From assembly GCA_030761205.1 (NCBI GenBank), contig JAULJL010000015.1, positions 10,111,501 through 10,175,500 on the forward strand: DNA of 64,000 nucleotides. The letters run 5' to 3'. The number at the start of each line of letters is the position of its first letter. Position 1 is the first letter of the stretch. Position numbers and translations under genes: made by a program. Below, one piece after another: positions 23,711 through 33,528 of the stretch. Origin of the DNA: Fremontodendron californicum. Its lineage: Eukaryota > Streptophyta > Magnoliopsida > Malvales > Malvaceae. The notes beneath the pieces were generated by a model. The model saw nothing but the letters and a program-made list of their open reading frames with translations, made no database searches and was not told where the DNA came from.

Positions 23711-23753
23711 TATATAAATTTCTCTTTCAATTTCTTTTTCATTTTTTTTCAAG
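23711..23753 (+). promoter_or_regulatory. TATA-like box and pyrimidine-AG acceptor before the NABP-like ORF
   Basis: TATATAAA at 23711-23718 and a pyrimidine tract ending TTTTTTTTCAAG directly against the ATG at 23754. The ORF could therefore be reached by splicing or by an internal promoter. The same arrangement precedes the next ORF. Confidence 0.45.
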
Positions 23754-24290
23754 ATGAATGATATTCTCACAAGATTGCAGAAACGATTTCCTCCTTTTCC
23801 TCGAAATATTTTACTGAAGTTTTACCAAGTTCGATTTGAAAGATTAAGAATGCTTATGCACAAAGGGATTCCTGAAGACATACGTTGGATAATTGAAGCC
23901 AAGGTACGTGAAGATGAATATCTTCCTGTTTTGCATTTACCAGGTACAGGTAGAAGCACTTTTGCAAAGAAGCGACGAGCAAAGCGCATGAGTTCAAATT
24001 GCCACAAATGTGCACGATGGACGTGTAACGGTAAATGTCGTTCTATTGGGATTCCGTCCTCTAATCGAGATGATAAAATTGAATTCATTAAGGATGGACT
24101 GAGTAAGGAGAATTTGGGTAATATCCAACTTTCTCTTGAGACGCATCCTAGTGGAGACGTACAAAGAGAAATTCTTGATTTATGGCCGCAATTCCAAAGG
24201 GAATGGCAACATCTTGGGAATCTGATGTTAAAAGACCCTGTTTGCCAGCTTGTAAGAAAACTGGATGGGAAGCATATCCTCGACTCATAG
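23754..24290 (+). CDS. Small basic zinc-finger protein resembling plant-virus nucleic-acid-binding proteins
   Basis: 178 codons. Residues 66-79 form a basic patch (TGRSTFAKKRRAKRM) directly followed by a putative zinc finger C83-X2-C86-X4-C91-X3-C95, then a DDKIEFIKDG stretch. A GRSTFAK-type arginine/lysine patch leading into a Cys cluster, and a following F-K-G block, is the layout I know from the nucleic-acid-binding proteins of carla- and vitiviruses (Pfam Viral_NABP), several of which suppress RNA silencing. The N-terminal 60 and C-terminal 60 residues (LWPQFQREW) I do not recognise. It occupies the env position of the retrotransposon, 174 bp after the gag frame. The viral relationship is my recognition of a motif and needs a profile search; an unrelated basic knuckle protein is the alternative. 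No restored or joined version is implied: the ORF is intact as it stands. Confidence 0.75.
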   Translation: MNDILTRLQKRFPPFPRNILLKFYQVRFERLRMLMHKGIPEDIRWIIEAKVREDEYLPVLHLPGTGRSTFAKKRRAKRMSSNCHKCARWTCNGKCRSIGIPSSNRDDKIEFIKDGLSKENLGNIQLSLETHPSGDVQREILDLWPQFQREWQHLGNLMLKDPVCQLVRKLDGKHILDS

Positions 24291-24620
24291 AAGGCGTTTA
24301 AGCCGTTTCTGGACGTAAAACCAGAGGAAGATGTGAGCCACAATCACAACTACAATAAATGACTTCTCAGCTTTTGGTTTGATTTGCAATAACTTCATTT
24401 CGGTTTAATTTACGTGTTGTTCGATTTGTGTAATTATTCTCGTTTTTTTTTTTTTTTTTTTTTTTTTTTGCATTGGTCTTTTACGGTTGATTTTTCTTTT
24501 CTTTTTGATTTTCTTCCTGAAATCACGCAAAAATCTTTTGTCAGGTTAACATTTTCTTCTGACAGGTCAAATACACTTTCGGCGACATTATTACTCTTGT
24601 CTGATTCACTACTCAGTCCT

Positions 24621-24654
24621 CTATATATTACACCATGTACTCATTCTCTTTCAG
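24621..24654 (+). promoter_or_regulatory. TATA-like box and splice acceptor-like site before the LOG-like ORF
   Basis: CTATATATTA at 24621-24630, then TCATTCTCTTTCAG ending at 24654, 14 nt before the ATG. It mirrors the arrangement before the NABP-like ORF, which suggests a shared way of making subgenomic mRNAs. Confidence 0.45.
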
Positions 24655-24668
24655 GCACTCAAAAAAAA

Positions 24669-25316
24669 ATGGAAAGTACTTCGTCCCAGCGCATTGAAAA
24701 AATTTGTGTCTTTGGAGGTGCTTATCCAGGGAAAAATAAAATATTCGCTGATGAAGCCATAAGAGTTGGAGTAATACTTGCCCAACAAAAGATCCAGTTG
24801 ATTTATGGAGGCGGTAGTACGGGTTTAATGGGAGCAGTCGCTACAGCAGCACACGCCGGAGGAAGTCCAGTTCTAGGAATCGTGCCAAAACTATTCACAG
24901 ATTTTTGTGGACCTACCTTGGGTACGGAAATACAAGTCTGGAGTATCCATGAACGGATAACAATCATGTACCATTCTGCCGATGCATTCATTGCTTTACC
25001 AGGAGGTCTGGGTACATTGGAAGAAATAGCTTGCGTGGCTTCTTGGTCATCTTTGGTCACAAATAAGAAACCCATTGGTTTGCTTAATATTAATGGTTAT
25101 TTTAGTAATTTACTTTCATATTTAGATAATGCTTTGGATAATGGATTCATGTTTTCAGAGGCAAGGAGAACCATAATTTCTGCTACAACCATTGAAGATT
25201 TACTCAAAAAGCTACAAGCTTATGAGTGTTTATCTGCTACGGTTGTTTCGCAAACGCTCGGAAAAAGAAAAAGAGATATGGACGAGCAAGGAATGGATTG
25301 CACTTTGTCTTTGTGA
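24669..25316 (+). CDS. LOG-family protein (cytokinin riboside 5'-monophosphate phosphoribohydrolase-like)
   Basis: 215 codons from the ATG at 24669 (MESTSSQRIE), the length usual for plant LOG enzymes. The open frame extends 85 codons upstream but that part is pyrimidine-rich leader. Family signatures are present: ICVFGG at 12-17, YGGGSTGLMG at 46-55, HER at 94-96 with the conserved Arg, and the hallmark PGGLGTLEE at 111-119. KKPIGLLNINGYF follows at 133-145. LOG enzymes release active cytokinin bases from nucleotide precursors in the cytosol. The start of the fold differs from common plant LOGs (CVFGGAYPG rather than CVFCGSSPG) and a basic GKRKRD tail at 198-203 may be a nuclear signal. It has no introns, unlike chromosomal LOG genes, as expected of cargo carried through an RNA stage. 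Activity is inferred from family, not shown. Confidence 0.9.
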   Translation: MESTSSQRIEKICVFGGAYPGKNKIFADEAIRVGVILAQQKIQLIYGGGSTGLMGAVATAAHAGGSPVLGIVPKLFTDFCGPTLGTEIQVWSIHERITIMYHSADAFIALPGGLGTLEEIACVASWSSLVTNKKPIGLLNINGYFSNLLSYLDNALDNGFMFSEARRTIISATTIEDLLKKLQAYECLSATVVSQTLGKRKRDMDEQGMDCTLSL

Positions 25317-27087
25317 CATTATCTAACATTTTGCTTGTTGTGTCTCAGTTATAATAAGTGGTTAGCAACCTCTGCAGGTAATATCTCCTAAATTCTACCT
25401 TTAAAATTTGACATTGGGGACAATGTCATATTTTAGTAGGGGGTAAGGGACATATTTTGCTAAAAAAAAAAAATTGTTGTGTTTTAAGACATTTAGAAGT
25501 ATTCATTCTGAACAAGGTCTGAGTAAGGGAGACTTGAGACATACCTTGTCAGTTTGATTTAATCTTCTTCTTCTTCTTCTTCTTCAAAAAAAAAAAAAAA
25601 AAAGCATGTTTAGACTTAGTGTGTTTTTTAGTTACTTTCAATACTATAATGAGATATGAATTGCATAAGTCTAAAACAGATTTATTAGTGAGAAGATTTT
25701 CATGAGAATTGAGCTTGATATCAACCTTTTTATGAGCCAATGTTAATATGATATGTTGATTGAGAAAGAAGCATGTTTAGACTTAATCTGACTTGTATAA
25801 TCATCCTTGTGAGTTTTTGAGCCTATAATGATTGATGCATTATACAAATCAATCTAATTTCTTTCTTGAGTGCTCTTATGATTACATGATTCTCTAGAAC
25901 TTGCTTTAAACCGTTTGAGACTATATTGATACATGTGACAACATGAATATGATAGAGGCATTAGGATTATAACCAGAGCCAAACAGCCATCCCTTATTAA
26001 TGTTCTAAGAGAACATCCCCACTAGTGAACCAATTTGAGCCTACATTAAATATGCTGTTTTATTGGTAACCACAACTTACACCTAGCCTAAATATACTTA
26101 TATCCTTACCCTTGTTCTAAAGATGGATTTTTTGAGACATATTAAAAAAATAATAATAATAAGGGATATTTTTAGTTGAAAATTTGGGTTAGAAACAAAA
26201 GATAAGTGTGGGGGAAGAAAAGAAAAGAAAAAGTCAAGAGAAAAAGAAAGGGATCATTGTCAAATACATTCCCATATTAAAAAAAAAAAAAAAAAGAATC
26301 TTCTCTTGAACTTCTAGAAAAAGATGTTACAAAGTTGGTTAGAATGATGCAAAGGCTCAACATGAATATTTAGCCTATGTTATTATGTGCTTTATAAGAG
26401 TTTTGAGAAGTTTTATTTGTATGATCTTATTATGTCTCTAAAATCTATGAACTCTTTGGAACCTTTGTGATATCTTTATCCTTTTGTTCTTTAACCACAT
26501 TATAACCCTTTGGCCCCATTACAACCTTGAAAAAAGACCTCTTGATTTATGAAGTTGTATGATCTAAATAGTGGAGAATAGGTGGACAAGCAAGCATATG
26601 GTAGAACTGTTTTCATGAGATTGATTGAGTGTAAACACTTTACCACTACTTTAAAGAGTGAAAATCAAGAGAGTATCCCATGTGAGAAGTTGAGATTAAG
26701 TTTGAATATGCACTATTTTGATTGAAATATGTTATGTTAATATTGGCTTAACTCATTTATTTACATTCAAGCATGAATTTTTGTGAAATTCTTTGAGCTA
26801 TTGATTAGTTTATAAGACTTGTTCAAAGATTGTCTCTAATTTATATTGAAAGGATTAGGAGTAAATATTTTTAGTGTATGTAGTTTACTTATATTTTAGT
26901 TTTTCAATGTTTGTGGGTATCGTTCTAGCAAACCCTCACGAGACTAAACTCGTCCACTAGGGACACCTAGGGGTTTAAAGGCTTGTGTCACATGCTAAGT
27001 GCCACCGTGATTTCCTACGAAAATGGATTAGATTAGATTTTCTTATTTTATTTTTATTGAGTCGTTGCTAGGGACTAGCAACAATCT
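25317..27087 (+). other. 3' non-coding tail of the inner element
   Basis: 1.8 kb without a credible gene. It opens with a small perfect hairpin GACATTG-GGGA-CAATGTC (25412-25429) followed by TAGTAGGGGGTAAGGG, a conserved post-env feature of Athila elements as I recall them. A second AAGTGTGGGGGA at about 26202 is a polypurine-like tract. A (CTT)n run lies at 25562-25584 and A-runs at 25586 and 26280. Confidence 0.75.
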
Positions 27088-27100
27088 AAGTGTGGGGGTG
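27088..27100 (+). promoter_or_regulatory. Polypurine tract of the inner element
   Basis: AAGTGTGGGGGTG ends directly at the 3' LTR start (27101), the expected plus-strand primer. Confidence 0.85.
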
Positions 27101-28579
27101 TGATAACTCGTATAATTATATAGTTTTTAGTTATGTTTTATTATTGTTTTGTGTCAAATACGAGTTATTATTGCTTAGTCTAATTGTGTTTATGATTTTT
27201 TATATTTTTATGTAATTTGGTGTTTTTCACGAGTTTCTTTGAGTGATTTCAGATTACTAGGTTAAATCAAGAATTAAGGGCAAATCCAATTCAGTTCCAG
27301 TTCCGACACCTTTTGCAATATCAGCTATATCTGGAGTTTCACTGAAGCAATAAGGCTGAAATTTTAACCGTGCAAAGTTAAGAGGCATATCTATCTTTTT
27401 CATGTTTTACACTTCTTGAAACGGAGTCGTTTTCCCTACCGAAATCAACCATCAAGTTGGCTGATGTGCAATGACGTCTGTTCTGCACCGTTTTGGTATT
27501 TTGACCATATCTTCCGATCCACATGAGCAAATGATCTGATTCCAACGGCTATGGATCCGTAACGGATAGGGGCATATTTTTCAAGAAGACCATTTGATCA
27601 GATCGAGCCTCCAACATTGACAAAATCGACCATCAAGCTGGCTGATCAGAATTGTCATACAATATGACGAAAATTGTTAGAAAAATGCACACACCTATTA
27701 TACCTACCTTTGAAATTTGTAAAGCTTGTCTCTTGTCATTTAGCCCTCCAAAATGTGTATAAATAGAGGGCCTTGGATGAGTATTGGGATACATTATACA
27801 TTGGTAGGATATTAGCCATTGTAATAAAATTCTCTAAGTTTTCTTCTTTTTTTCCTTTCTCTAGTTTTCTTTTTCTTTATTTACTTATGCTTCTTACATT
27901 TCTTTTCATTTTTAGTATGTGTTGCTAATCATATTGTTGAGGTGATGAGGTGAAGCTCTTGGTAAATGCTAAGGTTAGTCTCTTAAACATGAGCTAAAAT
28001 GAATCATCATTTATAAACACTAGTATAGATAATATTTTCTTTTGGTTTAAAATCATACTTGCAAAGTAGAGATCTTGATTCATTATTGACAATGAAAATG
28101 GCACAGTAAATGCTTGGTTTCATAACCTTGATTTGTTGTAGACATATACCTTGGCATAAGGAATACTTGGACTCTTTTTATGAGTTTTGAGGACACCAAA
28201 TGAACATAATATCATATGCTATGGACGTTGGACAATTTAGACTGAATTGCTAAACCTTCCGATTGGAACCTCCTTTATGTGTGGATTTCAATTGTGTAAT
28301 AAAACAAGATTAATCTTAGCATAACACCAAGAGTGGATTCTCTAACCTCAACATCTTTTATTATTATTTTTTATATCTTGTTTAATTTCTTTTATGTTAT
28401 TTTGTTTATCTTGTTTTGTTGTTGATTCCCTAATATCTTGTTGACTTTCTTTTTCTTATATATTTATAAACTTATACTTACTAATACGCTTCCCTGTGGT
28501 TCGACCTCGGACACCCGAGAATTTATTACTTGAACATAACCTGCACTTGGGTTTACAACTCTTAATTGAGTCTCCATCA
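27101..28579 (+). repeat. 3' LTR of the inner Athila-type element
   Basis: 1479 bp, exactly the length of the 5' LTR, with two differences seen by eye. Carries the same TATA box (27758-27767) and AATAAA signal. Confidence 0.96.
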
Positions 28580-28584
28580 GTTCA

Positions 28585-29203
28585 GATTTGCAATCTAAAG
28601 GTCTTCAAATTGGTCCTCGCTGTCGCCTACGAAGGCTAGCAAGGCACCCGATCCTTACCTATTATAGGCTTCCAAAGGAAAGGGTTCAATTCGAGCGAGA
28701 GATTTTTCGCTAGCCCGTGCGGAGGTTATTGCCTCTCGAGAGCGTAGGTACTTTCTCTCTCTAAAAGCGTTTCGCTAGCCCATGCGGAGGTTATTGCCTC
28801 TCGAGAGCGTAGGTACTTTACTTTTTCCTAAAGGGATGTAGCTCGGGTATAGAGCTTATGTATGAAATGCACGTGTCCGTGTGTGAAAAGGAATAAACAA
28901 ACCTTCGACTACTTATTTACGACTCTTTATTCTATTCATCCCATAATTACTAGAATTAATAGTATCTAAAAAAATTAATAAAAAATATAATAATAAAAAA
29001 AAAAACGAGAATAAAGAATCAACAAATATCAAAGCATAAATGCAAGCAAAATAATGATAACGAGAATGACGACAATAAATAAACAGCCGATTTAATAAAT
29101 AAAGAAAATTAAGAACAATAGAATTAAAATTAAAGACCGATTAAATCCGTTAAATCGAGATTTTAAGATAACTCATGACTAATTTATGGCTCGACTCTCA
29201 AAG
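28585..29203 (-). other. Outer-element leader, 5' part
   Basis: Leader between the tRNA-Arg primer site and the nested insertion. It includes a near-perfect tandem duplication of about 66 bp (about 28694-28752 and 28767-28818) containing CGGAGGTTATTGCCTCTCGA and AGCGTAGGTACTTT. The third element has related words in its own leader (61976-62095, TACCTACGCCTTCGTGAGG). Confidence 0.75.
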
Positions 29204-29221
29204 TCCCCAGTGGAGTCGCCA
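29204..29221 (-). promoter_or_regulatory. Primer binding site of the outer element, tRNA-Arg type
   Basis: On the minus strand TGGCGACTCCACTGGGGA, three nucleotides from the LTR, is an 18-nt complement of the 3' end of plant tRNA-Arg(ACG) including CCA. Confidence 0.92.
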
Positions 29222-29224
29222 AGC

Positions 29225-31289
29225 TGTCATAACCTTTTTTCGACCGCTAAGACGAATTTGAAAAAAAAAAATGGAGTCGCCACCAATCTTTTTTGCTAGG
29301 TGTGATTGGCCACCTATTAAAACCGGTTTTAGTAAAATATTTTAAAATTGATTAAAACATTTTGTAAAACCAATTTCGAAGTCCGCGCTTTGAACCAGAG
29401 AGTAAAACAAAATTGGGTTCGGGAGTCAGTTACGTGCGGGGAAGGATTAGCACCCCCGCAACGCCCGTTTAGAAAACGGTACCATTTAATCACGTGCTAT
29501 CTTAAATTTCGATTTAATGGATTCGACATCACTATTTAAAAATAATTCTCTTTTCTTTTTATTTTATTTTATTTTATTAAAAAAACATGTTTATTATTTT
29601 TTTTTGAATTTTTTTTTGAATTATTATTATTTTTTTTGAAAACGAAAGTGAACATAAATTTGTTATCGAAAATACTCATTAAATATTCCCAACACTCTTG
29701 GTGGTATTTAACGAGATCTTCTCACCTTAAGATATCTTAGGAATCACAACCGTTATATCCTTCGAATTCCGTCGTCGGCAATTTACATCCATTTTTTATT
29801 TAAATGCGTATGATGCGAATATTTAAATATCAGATGCATACGACTTAGCATATAAGACATATGATTAAATACATAACTATAAGATTAAACATACAAATTA
29901 AAAAACACGAGTATAGCAAGATATAAAATGCGTAGATATTTATTCTTTATTCGTTCTTTTTTTATTTTGATGATTTTCATAAATGAAAACGAATTTTTGT
30001 ATTGAGTATATCGCTAAATACTCCCACTACCCGTGGTGATATTTAGCGAAATTCTCTCACCTCGGAATGTCTTAGGAATCACAATCGTGACGTCCTTCGA
30101 AATCCGTCGTCGGTAACTCGCATTTATTAAAATCTTTTTTTCTTTTTGAAAAGTAAATTAAAATGCTTTTAATAATTATTTCCGAAATAAAAGAAATTAT
30201 CTATGTAAGAATAATTCCCGAATCACTCCGATATTTTCAATAATGTTTCGATTATTATTCTTACTCGGACCATTTCAAAGAACTATTGATGTTCTGACCA
30301 TCCCGAGAAAGAAATCCGTTTTTTAGAGAATTTTATTTACCGAAAATAATTTTAAAAGACATGTATTAATTAGAATTATTATTTTATAATATTTTAAAAC
30401 CGAAACCGAATAATAAAAATATATCGGATACTGGACAAAAAAAAATAAATAAAAATAATAATATAATAATAAAAAAATAATGAAGAAGTTAAAATCATAC
30501 CTGAAAAATGTCGAGAATTAAAACGCCGGACTTGATCTTCGTAAAATCACCTTTTTTTTTAATGGGTGTTTTGATTTTTTTTTTGTGCAGGGTTCGGAAT
30601 GCTTTTCTTTGTGTGTGGGGGTTCGGTGGTGGGGGTTTTTTTCTGGAGAGAAAAGGAGGGCTCGATCTGGTTATTTGGGGTCCGGATCTGGGTTTTGGGG
30701 TCCGGATCTAGGTTTTTTCTTTGGTGGGTTTTCTTGGGTCAATCTGGGGGGGTCGTTCCGGAAAGGTTTTTTTTTTCGAAAACTGATTGAGGGGGGTTTT
30801 ATGGTGGGGTTGAGTGTTTAGGTGTTTGTGTGTGGGTTTGGGTTTGGGTTTGGGTGGTTGGTGGTGGCAGGGGATGGTTTCTGGCAGCGTGTGGGGCTGT
30901 CAAGGGTTGGTGGTGGCGTGTGAGGGAGGGTCAGGTCGGTTGGTGGTGGTGGCAGAGGGGTAGTTGCCTGGGGAAAGGTGGCTGCCAGGGCTAGGGCTTC
31001 CTAGGGTTTGGGGGGGGCTGCTAGGGTTTCAGTTTGGAGGGGTAGGGTTATTGGTTTTGGGCCAGTTGGGCCTGCTGGGTAGCAGGCCCGATTTGGCCTG
31101 TTGGGCCTGCTGGTTAGCAGGCCCGATTTGGCCTGTTGGGCTTGCTAACCAGCAGGCCCAAACGGGCCTTGGGTGGGCTTGATTGGGTTTGGATTTAGTT
31201 TGTAAATCGGGCCTGCTAAATGGCAGACCCTGTTTGCAAATGGCCCGGGTCGGATTCGGATCCGACCCGGGCAAAAATTGGTTACTACA
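29225..31289 (-). repeat. 5' LTR of the outer Tat/Ogre element
   Basis: Matches 4373-6401 from end to end with many substitutions and indels, for example a duplicated GGGGTCCGGATCT-containing stretch near 30680-30715 absent from the other LTR. U3 lies at the high coordinate, with palindromes GCCCGGGTCGGAT-TCGG-ATCCGACCCGGGC and GGGCCTGCT...AGCAGGCCC. Confidence 0.95.
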
Positions 31290-31294
31290 CTAAG

Positions 31295-31914
31295 GATTAA
31301 ATAAATAACACTTTTAAAGAAAAAAAAATCGGTTTGAATCACATTTAGTAAATCAAATTAAAGTAGTATTTTTGTGTTTTTTTAGACTTTAAACTTCTTG
31401 AAAACAAGTAACAACCATTAAACAAAACATAAGTTGTTAACAACAAGTACTAAAATATTTAACTATTATTGCAAAGGTTTGAATATTTAATTTTGACTTC
31501 AAAACCAATTAAACTGTCATAAATTAGTGAGTATAATATCTTTTTTTTTTTTAATTTGAAAAAAAAAAGTTTTGTTATATATTTCAACAATGCCATAAAC
31601 TACATATTTAAAAATAAATTAATAAGTATATATTGATTCATTGAACAAACCAGATTATGCTTGATCAAGCAAAATGATTTAACATGCCTATCCCTAAAGG
31701 AAGAGAAGACCTACAAAAACTTAAGATAAGGTATGCTTTTTTTCTTGTTTTGTTTAGCTAGTTTAAGATAACGTTTGCTTAGTGACATATATTTCATGGT
31801 CCACTCAATAATTTTCATATAAATTTTAGTTGACATGTGTTTGTGGCGTTTAGTAAGAAAATAAAAAGAAAGAATAGAGATGGGTTTTTCATTTTTGATT
31901 TCTTGTCAAATGAT
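31295..31914. other. AT-rich intergenic DNA
   Basis: The native flank immediately right of the outer element's target duplication. No gene, RNA or repeat recognised. Confidence 0.6.
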
Positions 31915-31922
31915 ACTATAAC

Positions 31923-32311
31923 CAAGGTTAAAAAAATTAGATAGGAGGTCAAATTGATCAGATCTCCAATTCTCAATTCAATCGGCTGGATCAATCGGTT
32001 TGATCAAAATATTTTTCAATATATAAAAAAAAAACAATTTTAATGTTAAATAAGTAATAATATAATAAATAATTAATAAGAATATATATTTGATTTAGTG
32101 GTCTGATTTTTAATATAAAACTAAGAGTTTAAGAATTCAAATCTCATCATTTACAAAAAAAAAGTTAAAAATAATAAAAAAATGGTTTTTTACCGGTTTT
32201 CCACCGGTTCAAGAGAAATCCAGTTTTATATATAGTATTGGACTGAACAGACTTTCAATTCTTGATTTAACCGGTCCAACCGATCAATCCGATTTGATTT
32301 TTTTAACACTG
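31923..32311 (+). mobile_element. hAT-like non-autonomous element, copy 1 (389 bp)
   Basis: Ends are CAAGGTTAAAAAA and TTTTTTAACACTG, imperfect inverted repeats of the CAGTG type. Flanks ACTATAAC (31915-31922) and ACTATATT (32312-32319) agree at 6 of 8 bases, consistent with an aged 8-bp hAT target duplication. It shares its whole length with the inverted copy at 36506-36897, including ACCGGTT-rich ends. The right end plus flank (about 32227-32335) is duplicated in tandem at 32336-32441. Confidence 0.65.
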
Positions 32312-33118
32312 ACTATATTAGCTTGAAAATAAGAATATATATTATCGGACCGAACAGACCTTCAATTCTGGATTCAACTGGTCCAACCAATCAATCCAAT
32401 TCGATTTTTTTTATCACTGACTATATCAGCTTGAAAATAAGTTGTAAATCAGAATATATATATATATATATATATATATTACTTGATGCATGTCTTGACC
32501 ATGGTTTAGTTTCTTGATCAAAATCCTTAAAAAAAAACATTGTATCTAGGTTTGATCGATTTCAGATTTTTTATGCAAACTCCATGAAGTTTACCTACTA
32601 TCTCAAGGTCTATTTGGGTTATGTCATAAAATGACATTAAGTGCGCTGAAGATGTCTTTGATTGGGATCCAAATATTTATTTAGATCTAATCATAAAATA
32701 ACATCTAATGCGATGAAGATATTTTTAATCGGAATCCAAATATTTATTTGGATTTAGTTATAAAATACACCCAATGCAATAAGAACACCTCTGACTAAAA
32801 TCCAAATGAATTTGGAAATAAAGTAATGAAAAAACTTGAAGGCAAAAACCAAAAGAGTAGATTGGAGATACCAGATTCTTACCCAGCGGTTGAACTACCA
32901 CTGTTATATTACAAATCGACAAGAAAGTATTTCTTACAAAACATTGGGTCCCAAGTAAACACTAATCTAGAGATAGAATTTCGAAATGATACATAGAGAG
33001 GTAAGATTTATAGAATGAAAAAGAATTATTTATAACTTAAAATTTACATTATAAAGAAAAGAAGTACAAGAAGAATTTATCAAGAGAGAAACAAATCATA
33101 TTTACAATAAAAATATGA

Positions 33119-33528
33119 ATTATTATTTTGTACATTGACGATGGATATTTTTAACTTTATAAGCAAAGTTTACACGTTTTCGTAATTTTTTATACGATTT
33201 ATATACTTTTTAATCTGACCGTCGTATTTCGTGTTCTATTCATGTAGATCATGCACGTCAAGTTTCAAGTAAATTAAAAATATTTAACTATTTGTTGCAA
33301 CGTAAAAAACTTTCGACTGTTAAACATATATTGGAAAAGACATTATTCTCGATCGATATGATAGAAGATATCGGATCGATTCGAAACTTTACATGTACGA
33401 CGAATATGATTATATTGTTAAATCTAACGGTCAGTTGTAAAAATATAAATCGTATAAAAAATTACAAAAACATATAAACCCTACTTGTAGAATTAAAAAT
33501 ATCTACTGCCAATGTACAAGATAATAAT
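33119..33528. mobile_element. MITE with about 110-bp terminal inverted repeats
   Basis: The left arm starts ATTATTATTTTGTACATTG and the right arm is its complement, ending CAATGTACAAGATAATAAT. Both arms share GTAATTTTTTATACGATTTA and CTGACCGT. The 410-bp length and lack of an ORF fit a non-autonomous DNA transposon. A clear target duplication was not identified. Confidence 0.75.

Larger units (their letters stand above)
18801..28579 (+). mobile_element. Non-autonomous Athila-type LTR retrotransposon carrying two extra ORFs
   Basis: Two 1479-bp LTRs start TGATAACTCG and end CTCCATCA, flanked by the 5-bp duplication GTTCA at 18796-18800 and 28580-28584. Comparing the LTRs line by line I find only two differences (T/C near 19555/27855 and G/A near 19939/28239), so the insertion is very recent. 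The primer site matches plant tRNA-Asp, as in Athila elements. The internal region holds an intact Gag-protease-integrase-remnant frame (20502-23579), a viral-NABP-like ORF (23754-24290), a LOG-like ORF (24669-25316), a 1.8-kb non-coding tail and a polypurine tract. RT, RNase H and the integrase core are absent, so any movement needs a helper element. Confidence 0.95.
4373..31289 (-). mobile_element. Tat/Ogre-type Ty3/gypsy LTR retrotransposon, decayed, with nested insertion
   Basis: The element is bounded by two LTRs of about 2.0 kb that start TG and end CA, and by the 5-bp duplication CTAAG at 4368-4372 and 31290-31294. The coding order read on the minus strand is ORF1, Gag, protease, intron, RT, RNase H, second RNase H, integrase, then a tandem-repeat 3' UTR and a polypurine tract. 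The primer site matches the 3' end of plant tRNA-Arg. ORF1 before gag, the intron between protease and RT, the second RNase H and the long repeat-bearing UTR are all described traits of the Ogre/Tat lineage. Without the nested 9.8-kb insertion the element would be about 17 kb. Coding frames are broken, so it is non-functional now. The two LTRs differ by many substitutions and several indels, so it is much older than the element inside it. Confidence 0.95.

Noticed and set aside
20659..24343. Minus-strand frames inside the inner element (21225-21671, 22986-23189, 23822-24343)
   Set aside because: Antisense shadows of the plus-strand coding regions without domain content.
24414..24668. N-terminal extension of the LOG-like ORF
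   Set aside because: It consists of poly-T-encoded Phe runs in a pyrimidine-rich leader, while LOG homology starts just after the ATG at 24669.
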